This document shows positions 33,000 through 45,783 of a stretch of DNA of 64,000 bases, piece by piece (position 1 is the stretch's first letter; every line of letters begins with the position of its first letter). Below the pieces are notes generated by a model. It made no database searches and was not told the origin of the DNA. It was given only the letters and a program-made list of their open reading frames with translations. The DNA comes from Hydractinia symbiolongicarpus (Eukaryota; Cnidaria; Hydrozoa; Anthoathecata; Hydractiniidae): positions 13,431,501 to 13,495,500 of the forward strand of contig NC_079881.1 of the NCBI RefSeq assembly GCF_029227915.1, written 5' to 3'. A program made the position numbers and the translations under genes.

Positions 33000-35941
33000 G
33001 GAAAACGACTTAGTGTATCGTAGTCCATTGAGATTGAATAGAATAGACCGATGGCAACTTCTCTGGGCTCGTGGAATCACGTGACTTACATGCAGTCTCT
33101 TTATTAGGCCGTAAAAGGACTTATTATGCGTTTCAAAGGACTGTGTACGTAGTTACCAGCGTTCATAGAGCCTGGCGTTCAAGAAAACGACTTAATACAT
33201 CGTAGACCATTGAGATTAAAAGGAACAGCCGAATGGAACTTGTCAGAGTTAGTGGAATCACGTGATTTACGTGTAGACTCCATATTAGGCCGTAAAAAGA
33301 CATATTACAGGCTTTAAAGGACTGTGCACGTAGTTAGCAGCGTTCATAGAGCCTGGCGTACAGGAAAACGACTTAGTATATCGTAGTCCATTGAGATTGA
33401 AAGGAATAGACCGATGGAAACTTCTCTGGGCTCGTGGAATCACGTGACTTACATGCAGTCTCTTTATTAGGCCGTAAAAGGACCTATTATGCATTTCAAA
33501 GGACTGTGTACGTATTTAGCAGCGTTCATAGAGCCTGGCGTTCAAGAAAACGACTTAATACATCGTAGACCATTGAGATTAAAAGGAACAGCCGAATGGA
33601 ACTTGTCGGAGTTCGTAGAATCGCGTGATTTACGTGTAGTCTCCATATTATGCCGTAAAAGGCCATATTACAGGCTTTAAAGGACTGTGCACGTAGTTAG
33701 CAGCGTTCTCAGAGCCAGGCGCTCGAGTAAACGGCTTATTACATCGTAGTCCATTGAGATAAAAAAGAACAGACTGATCCCACTTGTCTGGGCTCCTCGA
33801 ATCACATGATTTACGTGTAGACTCTAAATTAGGCCGTAAAAGGCCAAATTACAGGCTTTAAAGACATGTGCACGTAGTTAGGATCGTTCTCAGAGCCTGG
33901 GGCTCAAGAAAACGACTTAATACATTGTAGGCCATTGAGATTAAAAGGAACAGCCGAATGGAACTTGTCAGAGTTAGTGGAATCACGTGATTTACATGCA
34001 GTCTCTTTATTAGGCCGTAAAAGGACTTATTATGCGTTTCAAAGGACTGTGTACGTAGTTACCAGGGTTCATAGGGCGTGGCGTTCAAGAAAACGACTTA
34101 ATACATCGTAGACCATTGAGATTAAAAGGAACAGCCGAATGGAACTTTTCGGAGTTCGTAGAATCACGTGATTTACGTGTAGACTCCATATTAGGCGTAA
34201 ATGGCCATGTTACAGGCTTTAAAGACATGTGCACGTAGTTAGCAGCGTTCATAGAGCCTGGCGTTCAAGAAAACGACTTAATACATCGTAGACCATTGAG
34301 ATTAAAAGGAGGAGCCAAATGGAACTTGTCGGAGTTAGTGGAATCACGTGATTTACGTGTAGACTCCATATTAGGCCGTAAAAAGCCATATTACAAGCTT
34401 TAAAGGACTGTGAACGTAGTTAGCAGCGTTCATAGAGCCTGGCGCACAGGAAAACGACTTAGTATATCGTAGTCCATTGAGATTAAAAGGAACAGACCAA
34501 TGGGAACTTGTCTGTCCTCGTGAAATCACTTTATTTACGTTTAGACTCCATGTTAGGCCGTAAAAGGCCATATTACAGGCTTTAAAGACATGTGCACGTA
34601 GTTAGGAACGTTCTCAGAGCCTGGCGCTCAAGAAAACGACTTAATACATCATAGGCCATTGAGATTAAAAGGAACAGCCGAATGGAACTTGTCAGAGTTA
34701 GTGGAATCACGTGATTTACATGCAGTCTCTTTATTAGGCCGTAAAAGGACTTATTATGCGTTTCAAAGGACTGTGTACGTAGTTACCAGCGTTCATAGAG
34801 CGTGGCGTTCAAGAAAACGACTTAAGACATCGTAGACCATTGAGATTAAAAGGAACAGCCGAATGGAACTTGTCGGAGTTCGTAGAAACACGTGATTTAC
34901 GTGTAGACTCCATATTAGGCGTAAATGGCCATGTTACAGGCTTTAAAGACATGTGCACGTAGTTAGCAGCGTTCATAGAGCCTGGCGTACAAGAAAACGA
35001 CTTAATACATCGTAGACCATTGAGATTAAAAGGAAGAGCCGAATGGAACTTGTCGGAGTTAGTGGAATCACGTGATTTACGTGTAGACTCCATATTAGGC
35101 CGTAAAAAGCCATATTACAGGCTTTAAAGGCCTGTGGGAGAAGTTAGCAGCGTTATTGCAGCCTGACGCTCAAGAAAACGAATTAATACATCGTAGTCCA
35201 TTGAGATTGAAAGGAATAGACCAATGGCAACTGTAGACTCCATATTAAGCCGTAAAAGGCTTTATTACAGGTTTTAAAGGCCTGTACACGTAGTTGGTAA
35301 CCTTTTTAAACACTGGCTTTAATAAAAATGACTTAAGACATCGTAGTCCATTGAGATTGAAAGGAACAGACCAATGGGAACTTGCCTGTGCTCGTGGAAT
35401 CACTTTATTAACGTTTACACTCCATATTAGGACGTAAAAGGCCATATTACAGGCTTTAAAGGCCTGTTGAAGAAGTTAGCAGCGTTCTTGCAGCCTGACG
35501 CTCAAGAAAACGAATTAATACATCGTAGTTCATTGAAGTTGAAAGGAATAGGCCGATGACCTCCTGTCTGTGCTCGTGGAACTCCCTGACTTAAGTGTAG
35601 TCTCCTTATTAGGCCATAAGAGGCCGTATTACACGGTTTAAAGGTCTGTCCATGTAATTAGGAACGTTCTCAGAGCCTGGCACTCAAGTAAACGGCTTAT
35701 TATATCGTAGTCCATTGAGATTAAAAAGAACAGACCAATGGGAACTTGTCTGTCCTCGTGGAATCACTTAATTTACGTTTAGACTCCATGTTAGGCCGTA
35801 AAAGGCCATATTACAGGCTTTAAAGGCCTGTGGAAGAAGTTAGCAGCGTTCTTGCAGCCTGACGCTCAAGAAAACGAATTAACACATCGTAGTTCATTAA
35901 AATTGAAAGGAATAGGCCGATGACCTCCTGTCTGTGCTCGT
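33000..35941 (+). repeat. Block resembling the 20-mer order, plus segment copied at offset 7936
   Basis: The order is B, F/A, B, C, D, E, F, G, H, as in the 20-mer at 3.1-6.7 kb, but with many private substitutions (gagccaggcgctcgag near 33713, gggctcctcgaatc near 33790, tagggcgtgg near 34072). From about 34575 to 35650 the sequence matches 26640-27714 at +7936, including the 31-bp-deleted monomer and class K. Class-I monomers lie at 35578 and 35942. Confidence 0.72.
35118..35267 (+). repeat. Truncated monomer (150 bp, 31-bp deletion), copy 3
   Basis: Copy of the unit at 27182, 7936 bp to the right, with gaccaatggcaactg instead of gaccaaaggcaactg. It has the same class-I left half and is again followed by class K. 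Confidence 0.83.
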
Positions 35942-38523
35942 GGAACTCCCTGACTTAAGTGTAGTCTCCTTATTAGGCCACAAGAGGCCGTATTACACGG
36001 TTTAAAGGTCTGTCCACGTAATTAGGAACGTTCTCAGAGTCTGGCGCTCAAGAAATTGACTTAATACATCGTAGACCATTGAGATTAAAAGGAACAGCCG
36101 AATGGAACTTGTCGGAGTTCGTAGAATCGCGTGATTTACGTGTAGACTCCATATTATGCCGTAAAAGGCCATATTACAGGCTTTAAAGGACTGTGCACGT
36201 AGTTAGCAGCGTTCTCAGAGCCTGGCGCTCAAGTAAACGGCTTATTATATCGTAGTCCATTGAGATTAAAAAGAACAGACTGATCCCCACTTGTCTGGGC
36301 TCGTGGAATCACGTGATTTACGTGTAGACTCCAAATTAGGCCGTAAAAGACCAAATTACAGGCATTAAAGACATGTGCACGTAGTTAGGAACGTTCTCAG
36401 AGCCTGGCGCTCAAGAAAACGACTTAATACATCGTAGGCCATTGAGATTAAAAGGAACAGCCGAATGGAACTTGTCAGAGTTAGTGGAATCACGTGATTT
36501 ACATGCAGTCTCTTTATTAGGCCGTAAAAGGACTTATTATGCGTTTCAAAGGACTGTGTACGTAGTTACCAGCGTTCATAGAGCGTGGCGTTCAAGAAAA
36601 CGACTTAATACATCGTAGACCATTGAGGTTAAAAGGAACAGCCGAATGGAACTTGTCGGAGTTCGTAGAATCACGTGATTTGCGTGTAGACTCCATATTA
36701 GGCGTAAATGGCCATATTACAGGCTTTAAAGACATGTGCACGTAGTTAGCAGCGTTCATAGAGCCTGGCGCTCAAGAAAACGACTAAATACATCGTAGAC
36801 CATTGAGATTAAAAGGAACAGCCGAATGGAACTTGTCAGAGTTAGTGGAATCACGTGATTTACGTGTAGACTCCATATTAGGCCGTAAAAAGCCATATTA
36901 CAGGCTTTAAAGGACTGTGCGCGTAGTTAGCAGCGTTCATAGAGCCTGGCGTACAGGAAAACGACTTAGTATATCGTAGTCCATTGAGATTGAAAGGAAT
37001 AGACCGATGGCAACTTCTCTGGGCTCGTGGAATCACGTGACTTACATGCAGTCTCTTTATTAGGCCGTAAAAGGACCTATTATGTGTTTCAAAGGACTGT
37101 GTACGTAGTTACCAGCGTTCATAGAGCGTGGCGTTCAAGAAAACGACTTAATACATCGTAGACCATTGAGATTAAAAGGAACAGCCGAATGGAACTTGTC
37201 GGAGTTCGTAGAATCACGTGATTTACGTGTAGACTCCATATTAGGGGTAAATGGCCATGTTACAGGCTTTAAAGACATGTGTACGTAGTTACCAGCGTTC
37301 ATAGAGCGTGGCGTTCAAGAAAACGACTTAATACATCGTAGACCATTGAGATTAAAAGGAACAGCCGAATGGAACTTGTCGGAGTTAGTGGAATCACGTG
37401 ATTTACGTGTAGACTCCATATTAGGCCGTAAAAAGCCATATTACAGGCTTTAAAGGACTGTGAACGTAGTTAGCAGTGTTCATAGAGCCTGGCGCACAGG
37501 AAAACGACTTAGTATATCGTAGTCCATTGAGATTAAAAGGAACAGACCAATGGGAACTTGTCTGTCCTCGTGGAATCACTTTATTTACGTTTGGACTCCA
37601 TGTTAGGCCGTAAAAGGCCATATTACAGGCTTTAAAGGCCTGTGGAAGAAGTTAGCAGCGTTCTTGCAGCCTGACGCTCAAGAAAACGAATTAATACATC
37701 GTAGTTCATTGAAATTGAAAGGAATAGGCCGATGACCTCCTGTCTGTGCTCGTGGAACTCCCTGACTTAAGTGTAGTCTCCTTATTAGGCCATAAGAGGC
37801 TGTATTACACGGTTTAAAGGTCTGTCCACGTAATTAGGAACGTTCTCAGAGCCTGGCGCTCAAGAAAACGGCTTATTATATCGTAGTCCATTGAGATTAA
37901 AAAGAACAGACTGATTCCCACTTGTCTGGGCTCGAGGAATCACGTGATTTACGTGTAGACTCCAAATTAGGCCGTAAAAGGCCAAATTACAGGCTTTAAA
38001 GACATGTGCACGTAGTTAGGGACGTTCTCAGAGCCTGGCGCTCAAGAAAACGACTTAATACATCGTAGACCATTGAGATTAAAAGGAACAGCCGAATGGA
38101 ACTTGTCAGAGTTAGTTGAATCACTTTATTTACGTTTAGACTCCATGTTAGGCCGTAAAAGGCCATATTACAGGCTTTAAAGGCCTGTGGAAGAAGTTAG
38201 CAGCGTTCTTGCAGCCTGACGCTCAAGAAAACGAATTAACACATCGTAGTTCGTTAAAATTAAAAGGAATAGGCCGATGACCTCCTGTCTGTGCTCGTGG
38301 AACTCCCTGACTTAAGTGTAGTCTCCTTATTAGGCCACAAGAGGCCGTATTACACGGTTTAAAGGTCTGTCCACGTAATTAGGAACGTTCTCAGAGCCTG
38401 GCGTTCAAGAAAACGACTTAATACATCGTAGACCATTGAGAATAAAAGGAACAGCCGAATGGAACTTGTCGGAGTTCGTAAAATCACGTGATTTACGTGT
38501 AGACTCTAAATTAGGCGTAAAAG
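35942..38523 (+). repeat. 10- and 3-monomer spaced block
   Basis: Class-I monomers at 35942, 37754 and 38299 are spaced 10 and 3 monomers. The 10-mer reads J/C, D, E, F, A, B, F, F/G, H, I. Bases 37320-38155 recur at 39676-40511 (offset 2356). Oddities are agaaattgac near 36051, gcattaaagacatg near 36362 and taggggtaaatgg near 37243. Confidence 0.72.
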
Positions 38524-39600
38524 GCCATATTACAGGCTTTAAAGGACTGTGCACGTAGTTAGCAGCGTTCTTACAGTCTGGCATTCAGGAACACGACTGA
38601 ACACATCGTAGTCCATTGAGATTAAAAGGAACAGCCGAATGGATCTTGTCAGAGTTAGTGGAATCACGTGATTTACGTGTAGACTCCATATTAGGCCATA
38701 TAAAACGCCATATTACAGGCTTTAAATGACTGTGCACGTAGTTAGTAGCGTTCATAGAGCCTGGCGCATAAGAAAACGACTTAGTGTATCGTAGTCCATT
38801 GAGATTGAAAAGAATAGACCGATGGCAACTTCTCTGGGCTCGTGGAATCACGTGACTTACATGCAGTCTCTTTATTAGGCCGTAAAAGGATTTATTATGC
38901 GTTTCAAAGGTTTGTGTACGTAGTTAGCAGCGTTCATAGAGCCTGGCGTTCAAGAAAACGACTTAATACATCGTAGACCATTGAGATTAAAAGGAACAGT
39001 CGAATGGAACTTGTCGGAGTTCGTAGAATCACGTGATTTACGTGTAGAGTCTATATTAGGCGTAAAAGGCCAAATTACAGGCTTTAAAGACATGTGCACG
39101 TAGTTAGGAACGTTCTCAGAGCCTGGGGCTCAAGAAAACGACTTAATACATCGTAGGCCATTGATATTAAAAGGAACAGCCGAATGGAACTTGTCAGAGT
39201 TAGTGGAATCACGTGATTTACATGCAGTCTCTTTATTAGGCCGTAAAAGGACTTATTATGCGTTTCAAAGGACTGTGTACGTAGTTACCAGCGTTCATAG
39301 GGCGTGGCGTTCAAGAAAACGACTTAATACATCGTAGATCATTGAGATTAAAAGGAACAGCCGAATGGAACTTGTCGGAGTTCGTAGAATCACGTGATTT
39401 ACGTGTAGACTCCATATTAGGCGTAAATGGCCATGTTACAGGCTTTAAAGACATGTGCACGTAGTTAGCAGCGTTCATAGAGCCTGGCGTTCAAGAAAAC
39501 GACTTAATACATCGTAGACCATTGAGATTAAAAGGAAGAGCCGAATGGAACTTGTCGGAGTTAGTGGAATCACGTGATTTACGTGTAGACTCCATATTAG
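38524..39600 (+). repeat. 6-monomer segment, left copy (offset 1994)
   Basis: Class L, B, C, E, F and G monomers matching 40518-41594. Shared marks are caggctttaaatgactg (near 38716 and 40710), ggatttattatgcg and gcctggggctcaag. Differences include gttagtagcgttc near 38741 and gtgtagagtctat near 39043. Confidence 0.78.
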
Positions 39601-40517
39601 GCGTAAATGGCCATGTTACAGGCTTTAAAGACATGTGCACGTAGTTAGCAGCGTTCATAGAGCCTGGCGTTCAAGAAAACGACTTAATACATCGTAGACC
39701 ATTGAGATTAAAAGGAACAGCCGAATGGAACTTGTCGGAGTTAGTGGAATCACGTGATTTACGTGTAGACTCCATATTAGGCCGTAAAAAGCCATATTAC
39801 AGGCTTTAAAGGACTGTGAACGTAGTTAGCAGCGTTCATAGAGCCTGGCGCACAGGAAAACGACTTAGTATATCGTAGTCCATTGAGATTAAAAGGAACA
39901 GACCAATGGGAACTTGTCTGTCCTCGTGGAATCACTTTATTTACGTTTAGACTCCATGTTAGGCCGTAAAAGGCCATATTACAGGCTTTAAAGGCCTGTG
40001 GAAGAAGTTAGCAGCGTTCTTGCAGCCTGACGCTCAAGAAAACGAATTAATACATCGTAGTTCATTGAAATTGAAAGGAATAGGCCGATGACCTCCTGTC
40101 TGTGCTCGTGGAACTCCCTGACTTAAGTGTAGTCTCCTTATTAGGCCATAAGAGGCTGTATTACACGGTTTAAAGGTCTGTCCACGTAATTAGGAACGTT
40201 CTCAGAGCCTTGCGCTCAAGAAAACGGCTTATTATATCGTAGTCCATTGAAATTAAAAAGAACAGACTGATTCCCACTTGTCTGGGCTCGTGGAATCACG
40301 TGATTTACGTGTAGACTCCAAATTAGGCCGTAAAAGGCCAAATTACAGGCTTTAAAGACATGTGCACGTAGTTAGGGACGTTCTCAGAGCCTGGCGCTCA
40401 AGAAAACGACTTAATACATCGTAGACCATTGAGATTGAAAGGAACAGCCGAATGGAACTTGTCAGAGTTAGTTGAATCACTTTATTTACGTTTAGACTCC
40501 ATATTAGGCCGTAAAAA
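39601..40517 (+). repeat. G-H-I-J-E block shared at two offsets
   Basis: Bases 39676-40511 match 37320-38155 (offset 2356), and bases from about 39830 to 40505 also match 43455-44130 (offset 3625). The same five-monomer cassette therefore exists three times within 7 kb, each time followed by a different neighbour. Confidence 0.72.
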
Positions 40518-41594
40518 GCCATATTACAGGCTTTAAAGGACTGTGCACGTAGTTAGCAGCGTTCTTAGAGTCTGGCATTCAGGAACACGACTGAACACAT
40601 CGTAGTCCATTGAGATTAAAAGGAACAGCCGAATGGATATTGTCAGAGTTAGTGGAATCACGTGATTTACGTGTAGACTCCATATTAGGCCATATAAAAC
40701 GCCATATTACAGGCTTTAAATGACTGTGCACGTAGTTAGCAGCGTTCATAGAGCCTGGCGCATAAGAAAACGACTTAGTGTATCGTAGTCCATTGAGATT
40801 GAAAAGAATAGACCGATGGCAACTTCTCTGGGCTCGTGGAATCACGTGACTTACATGCAGTCTCTTTATTAGGCCGTAAAAGGATTTATTATGCGTTTCA
40901 AAGGTTTGTGTACGTAGTTAGCAGCGTTCATAGAGCCTGGCGTTCAAGAAAACGACTTAATACATCGTAGACCATTGAGATTAAAAGGAACAGTCGAATG
41001 GAACTTGTCGGAGTTCGTAGAATCACGTGATTTACGTGTAGACTCTATATTAGGCGTAAAAGGCCAAATTACAGGCTTTAAAGACATGTGCACGTAGTTA
41101 GGAACGTTCTCAGAGCCTGGGGCTCAAGAAAACGACTTAATACATCGTAGGCCATTGAGATTAAAAGGAACAGCCGAATGGAACTTGTCAGAGTTAGTGG
41201 AATCACGTGATTTACATGCAGTCTCTTTATTAGGCCGTAAAAGGACTTATTATGCGTTTCAAAGGACTGTGTACGTAGTTACCAGCGTTCTTAGGGCGTG
41301 GCGTTCAAGAAAACGACTTAATACATCGTAGACCATTGAGATTAAAAGGAACAGCCGAATGGAACTTGTCGGAGTTCGTAGAATCACGTGATTTACGTGT
41401 AGACTCCATATTAGGCGTAAATGGCCATGTTACAGGCTTTAAAGACATGTGCACGTAGTTAGCAGCGTTCATAGAGCCTGGCGTTCAAGAAAACGACTTA
41501 ATACATCGTAGACCATTGAGATTAAAAGGAAGAGCCGAATGGAACTTGTCGGAGTTAGTGGAATCACGTGATTTACGTGTAGACTCCATATTAG
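40518..41594 (+). repeat. 6-monomer segment, right copy (offset 1994)
   Basis: Copy of 38524-39600. It ends where this copy reads taggacgtaaaaagcc and the left copy reads taggcgtaaatgg. Private changes are ggatattgtcagag near 40635 and gttcttagggcgtgg near 41287. Confidence 0.78.
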
Positions 41595-42339
41595 GACGTA
41601 AAAAGCCATATTACAGGCTTTAAAGGTTTGTGTACGTAGTTAGCAGCGTTCATAGAGCCTGGTGTTCAAGAAAACGACTTAATACATCGTAGACCATTGA
41701 GATTAAAAGGAACAGTCGAATGGAACTTGTCGGAGTTCGTAGAATCACGTGATTTACGTGTAGACTCCAAATTAGGCCGTAAAAGGCCAAATTACAGGCT
41801 TTAAAGACATGTGCACGTAGTTAGGAACGTTCTCAGAGCCTGGCGCTCAAGAAAACGACTTAATACATCGTAGGCCATTGAGATTAAAAGGAACAGCCGA
41901 ATGGAACTTGTCAGAGTTAGTGGAATCACGTGATTTACATGCAGTCTCTTTATTAGGCCGTAAAAGGACTTATTATGCGTTTCAAAGGACTGTGTACGTA
42001 GTTACCAGCGTTCATAGAGCGTGGCGTTCAAGAAAACGACTCATTACATCGTAGACCATTGAGATTAAAAGGAACAGCCGAATGGAACTTGTCGGAGTTC
42101 GTAGAATCACGTGATTTACGTGTAGACTCCATATTAGGCGTAAAAGGCCATATTACAGGCTTTAAAGACATGTGCACGTAGTTGGGAACGTTCTCAGATC
42201 CTGGCGCTCAAGAAAACGACTTAATATATCGTAGACCATTGAGATTAAAAGGAACAGCCGAATGGATCTCGTCAGAGTTAGTGGAATCACGTGATTTACG
42301 TGTAGACTCCATATTAGGCCGTAAAAAGCCATATTACAG
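41595..42339 (+). repeat. Transition monomers C, E, F and A
   Basis: Four monomers that do not belong to a longer repeat I could trace. They include gcctggtgttcaag near 41658, acgactcattacatcg near 42037, gttgggaacgttctcagatcc near 42181 and atctcgtcagag near 42266. Nothing but satellite is present. Confidence 0.65.
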
Positions 42340-43440
42340 GCTTTAAAGGACTGTGCACGTAGTTAGCAGCGTTCATAGAGCCTGGCGCACAGGAAAACGA
42401 CTTAGTATATCGTAGTCCATTGAGATTGAAAAGAATAGACCGATGGCAACATCTCTGGGCTCGTGGAATCACGTGACTTACATGCATTCTCTTTATTAGG
42501 CCGTAAAAGTACTTATTATGCGTTTCAAAGGACTGTGTGCGTAGTTACCAGCGTTCATAGAGCCTGGCGTTTAAGATAATGACTTAATACATCGCAGACC
42601 ATTGAGATTAAAAGGAACAGCCGAATGGAACTTGTCGGAGTTCGTAGAATCACGTGATTTACGTGTAGACTCTAAATTAGGCGTAAAAGGCCATATTACA
42701 AGCTTTAAAGACATGTGCACGTAGTTAGGAACGTTCTCAGAGCCTGGCGCTCAAGAAAACGACTTAATACATCGTAGACCATTGAGACTAAAAGGAACAG
42801 CCGAATGGAACTTGTCAGAGTTAGTGGAATCACGTGATTTACGTGTAGACTCCATATTAGGCCGTAAAAAGCCATATTACAGGCTTTTAAGGACTGTGCA
42901 CGTAGTTAGCAGCGTTCATAGAGCCTGGCGTACAGAAAAACAACTTAGTATATCGTAGTCTGTTGAGATTGAAAGGAATAGACCGATGGCAACTTCTCTG
43001 GGCTCGTGGAATCACGTGACTTACATGCAGTCTCTTTATTAGGCCGTAAAAGGACCTATTATGCATTTCAAAGGACTGTGTACGTAGTTAGCAGCGTTCA
43101 TAGAGCCTGGCCTTCAAGAAAACGACTTAATACATCGTAGACCATTGAGATTAAAAGGAACAGCCGAATGGAACTTGTCGGAGTTCGTAGAATCGCGTGA
43201 TTTACGTGTAGACTCCATATTATGCCGTAAAAGACCATATTACAGGCTTTAAAGGACTGTGCACGTAGTTAGCAGCGTTCTCAGAGCCTGGCGCTCAAGT
43301 AAACGGCTTATTATATCGTAGTCCATTGAGATTAAAAAGAACAGACTGATCCCCACTTGTCTGGGCTCGTGGAATCACGTGATTTACGTGTAGACTCCAA
43401 ATTAGGCCGTAAAAGGCCAAATTACAGGCTTTAAAGACAT
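42340..43440 (+). repeat. Distant copy of the window start (offset 41985)
   Basis: Bases from about 42340 to 43440 match 355-1455. Shared rare marks are ccgatggcaacatctctgg, ccgtaaaagtacttattatg (516 and 42501), aatgacttaatacatcgcag, gagactaaaagg and gtacagaaaaacaactt. Differences include catgcattctc, tttaagataatg and gtagtctgttgag. The copy is joined on the right to a class-H monomer instead of class E. Confidence 0.8.
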
Positions 43441-43819
43441 GTGCACGTAGTTAGGGACGTTCTCAGAGCCTGGCGCACAGGAAAACGACTTAGTATATCG
43501 TAGTCCATTGAGATTAAAAGGAACAGACCAATGGGAACTTGTCTGTCCTCGTGGAATCACTTTATTTACGTTTAGACTCCATGTTAGGCCGTAAAAGGCC
43601 ATATTACAGGCTTTAAAGGCCTGTGGAAGAAGTTAGCAGCGTTCTTGCAGCCTGACGCTCAAGAAAACGAATTAATACATCGTAGTTCATTGAAATTGAA
43701 AGGAATAGGCCGATGACCTCCTGTCTGTGCTCGTGGAACTCCCTGACTTAAGTGTAGTCTCCTTATTAGGCCATAAGAGGCTGTATTACACGGTTTAAAG
43801 GTCTGTCCACGTAATTAGG
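43441..43819 (+). repeat. H-I pair linking two blocks
   Basis: A class-H monomer with an E-like start (acatgtgcacgtagttaggg) is followed by class I (43735) and the start of J. The pair matches about 39816-40194 at offset 3625 apart from the E-like left end. Confidence 0.7.
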
Positions 43820-45783
43820 AACGTTCTCAGAGCCTGGCGCTCAAGAAAACGGCTTATTATATCGTAGTCCATTGAGATTAAAAAGAACAGACTGATTCCC
43901 ACTTGTCTGGGCTCGTGGAATCACGTGATTTACGTGTAGACTCCAAATTAGGCCGTAAAAGGCCAAATTACAGGCTTTAAAGACATGTGCACGTAGTTAG
44001 GGACGTTCTCAGAGCCTGGCGCTCAAGAAAACGACTTAATACATCGTAGACCATTGAGATTAAAAGGAACAGCCGAATGGAACTTGTCAGAGTTAGTTGA
44101 ATCACTTTATTTACGTTTAGACTCCATGTTAGGCCGTAAAAGGCCATATTACAGGCTTTAAAGGCCTGTGGAAGAAGTTAGCAGCGTTCTTGCAGACTGA
44201 CGCTCAAGAAAACGAATTAACACATCGTAGTTCATTAAAATTGAAAGGAATAGGCCGATGACCTCCTGTCTGTGCTCGTGGAACTCCCTGACTTAAGTGT
44301 AGTCTCCTTATTAGGCCACAAGAGGCCGTATTACACGGTTTAAAGGTCTGTCCACGTAATTAGGAACGTTCTCAGAGTCTGGCGCTCAAGAAAACGACTT
44401 AATACATCGCAGACCATTGAGATTAAAAGGAACAGCCGAATGGATCTTGTCAGAGTTAGTGGAATCACGTGATTTACGTGTAGACTCCATATTAGGCCGT
44501 AAAAAGCCATATTACAGGCTTTAAAGGACTGTGCACGTAGTTAGCAGCGTTCTTAGAGTCTGGCATTCAGGAACACGACTGAACACATCGTAGTCCATTG
44601 AGATTAAAAGGAACAGACCAATGGGAATTTGTCTGTGCTCGTGGAATCACTTTATTTACGTTTAGACTCCATGATAGGCTGTAAAAGGCCATATTACAGG
44701 CTTTAAAGACCTGTGCACGTAGTTAGGAACGCTCATAGAGCCTGGCGCACAGGAGAACGACTTAGTATATCGTAGTCCATTGAGATTGAATGGAACAGGC
44801 CAATGGGAACTTGTCTGTACTCGTGGAATCACTTTATTAGCGTTTAGACTCCATATCAGGCCGTAAAAGGCCATTCGCGTTCTTGCAGCCTGGCGCTCAA
44901 GAAAACGAATTAATACATCGTAGTTCATTGAAATTGAAATGAATAGGCCGATGACCCCCGGTCTGTGCTCGTGGAACTCCCAGACTTAAGTGTAGTCACC
45001 TTATTAGGCAATAAGAGGCCGTATTACACCGTTTAAAGGTCTGTCCACGTAATTAGGAACGTTCTCAGAGCCTGGCACTCAAGAAAACGGATTATTATAT
45101 CGTAGTCCATTGAGATTAAAAAGAACAGACTGATCCCTACTTGTCTGGGCTCGTGGAATCACGTGATTTACGTGTAGACTCCAAATTAGGCCGTATAAGG
45201 CCATATTACAGGCTTTAAAGACATGTGCACGTAGTTAGCAGCGTTCATAGAGCCTGGCGCTCAAGAAAACGACTTAATACATCGTAGACCATTGAGATTA
45301 AAATGAACAGCCGAATGGAACTTGTCAGAGTTAGTGGAATCACGTGATTTACGTGTAGACTCCATATTAGGCCGTAAAAAGCCATATTACAGGCTTTAAA
45401 GGACTGTGCACGTAGTTAGCAGCGTTCATAGAGCCTGGCGTACAGGAAAACGACTTAGTATATCGTAGTCCATTGAGATTGAAAGGAATAGACCGATGGC
45501 AACTTCTCTGGGCTCGTGGAATCACGTGACTTACATGCAGTCTCTTTATTAGGCCGTAAAAGAACCTATTATGCATTTCAAAGGACTGTGTACGTAGTTA
45601 GCAGCGTTCATTGAGCCTGGCGTTCAAGAAAACGACTTAATACATCGTAGACCATTGAGATTAAAAGGAACAGCCGAATGGAACTTGTCGGAGTTCGTAG
45701 AATCGCGTGATTTACGTGTAGACTCCATATTATGCCGTAAAAGGCCATATTACAGGCTTTAAAGGACTGTGCACGTAGTTAGC
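43820..45783 (+). repeat. 11-monomer HOR, copy 1 (1964 bp)
   Basis: Landmarks recur at +1964: class I at 44280 and 46244, and the fused H-I dimer at 44871 and 46835. The unit equals 11 monomers less the 34-bp deletion. Its part from about 44591 to 45530 also matches 2059-3000 at offset 42532, including the truncated dimer and ctggcactcaagaaaacgg. Confidence 0.8.
44697..45026 (+). repeat. Fused H-I dimer with 34-bp net deletion, copy 2
   Basis: Same fusion as at 2165-2494, with ggccattcgcgttcttgc where the other two copies have ggccatccgcg. It carries the same private class-I marks (acccccggtctg, gtcaccttattaggcaat). Confidence 0.82.

Larger units (their letters stand above)
30800..33000 (+). 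repeat. Cluster of small-deletion monomers
   Basis: Three different short deletions recur here. A 24-bp loss gives gaacagactgaatcacgtg (near 30815 and 32215). A 22-bp loss gives gactgatctccacgtgatt (near 30975, 32560 and 32900). An 8-bp loss gives gaacgttctggcgcacagg (near 31060 and 32985). All lie in class D or E monomers. Junctions show 2-3 bases of possible microhomology. None of the three was seen outside this stretch. Confidence 0.78.
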
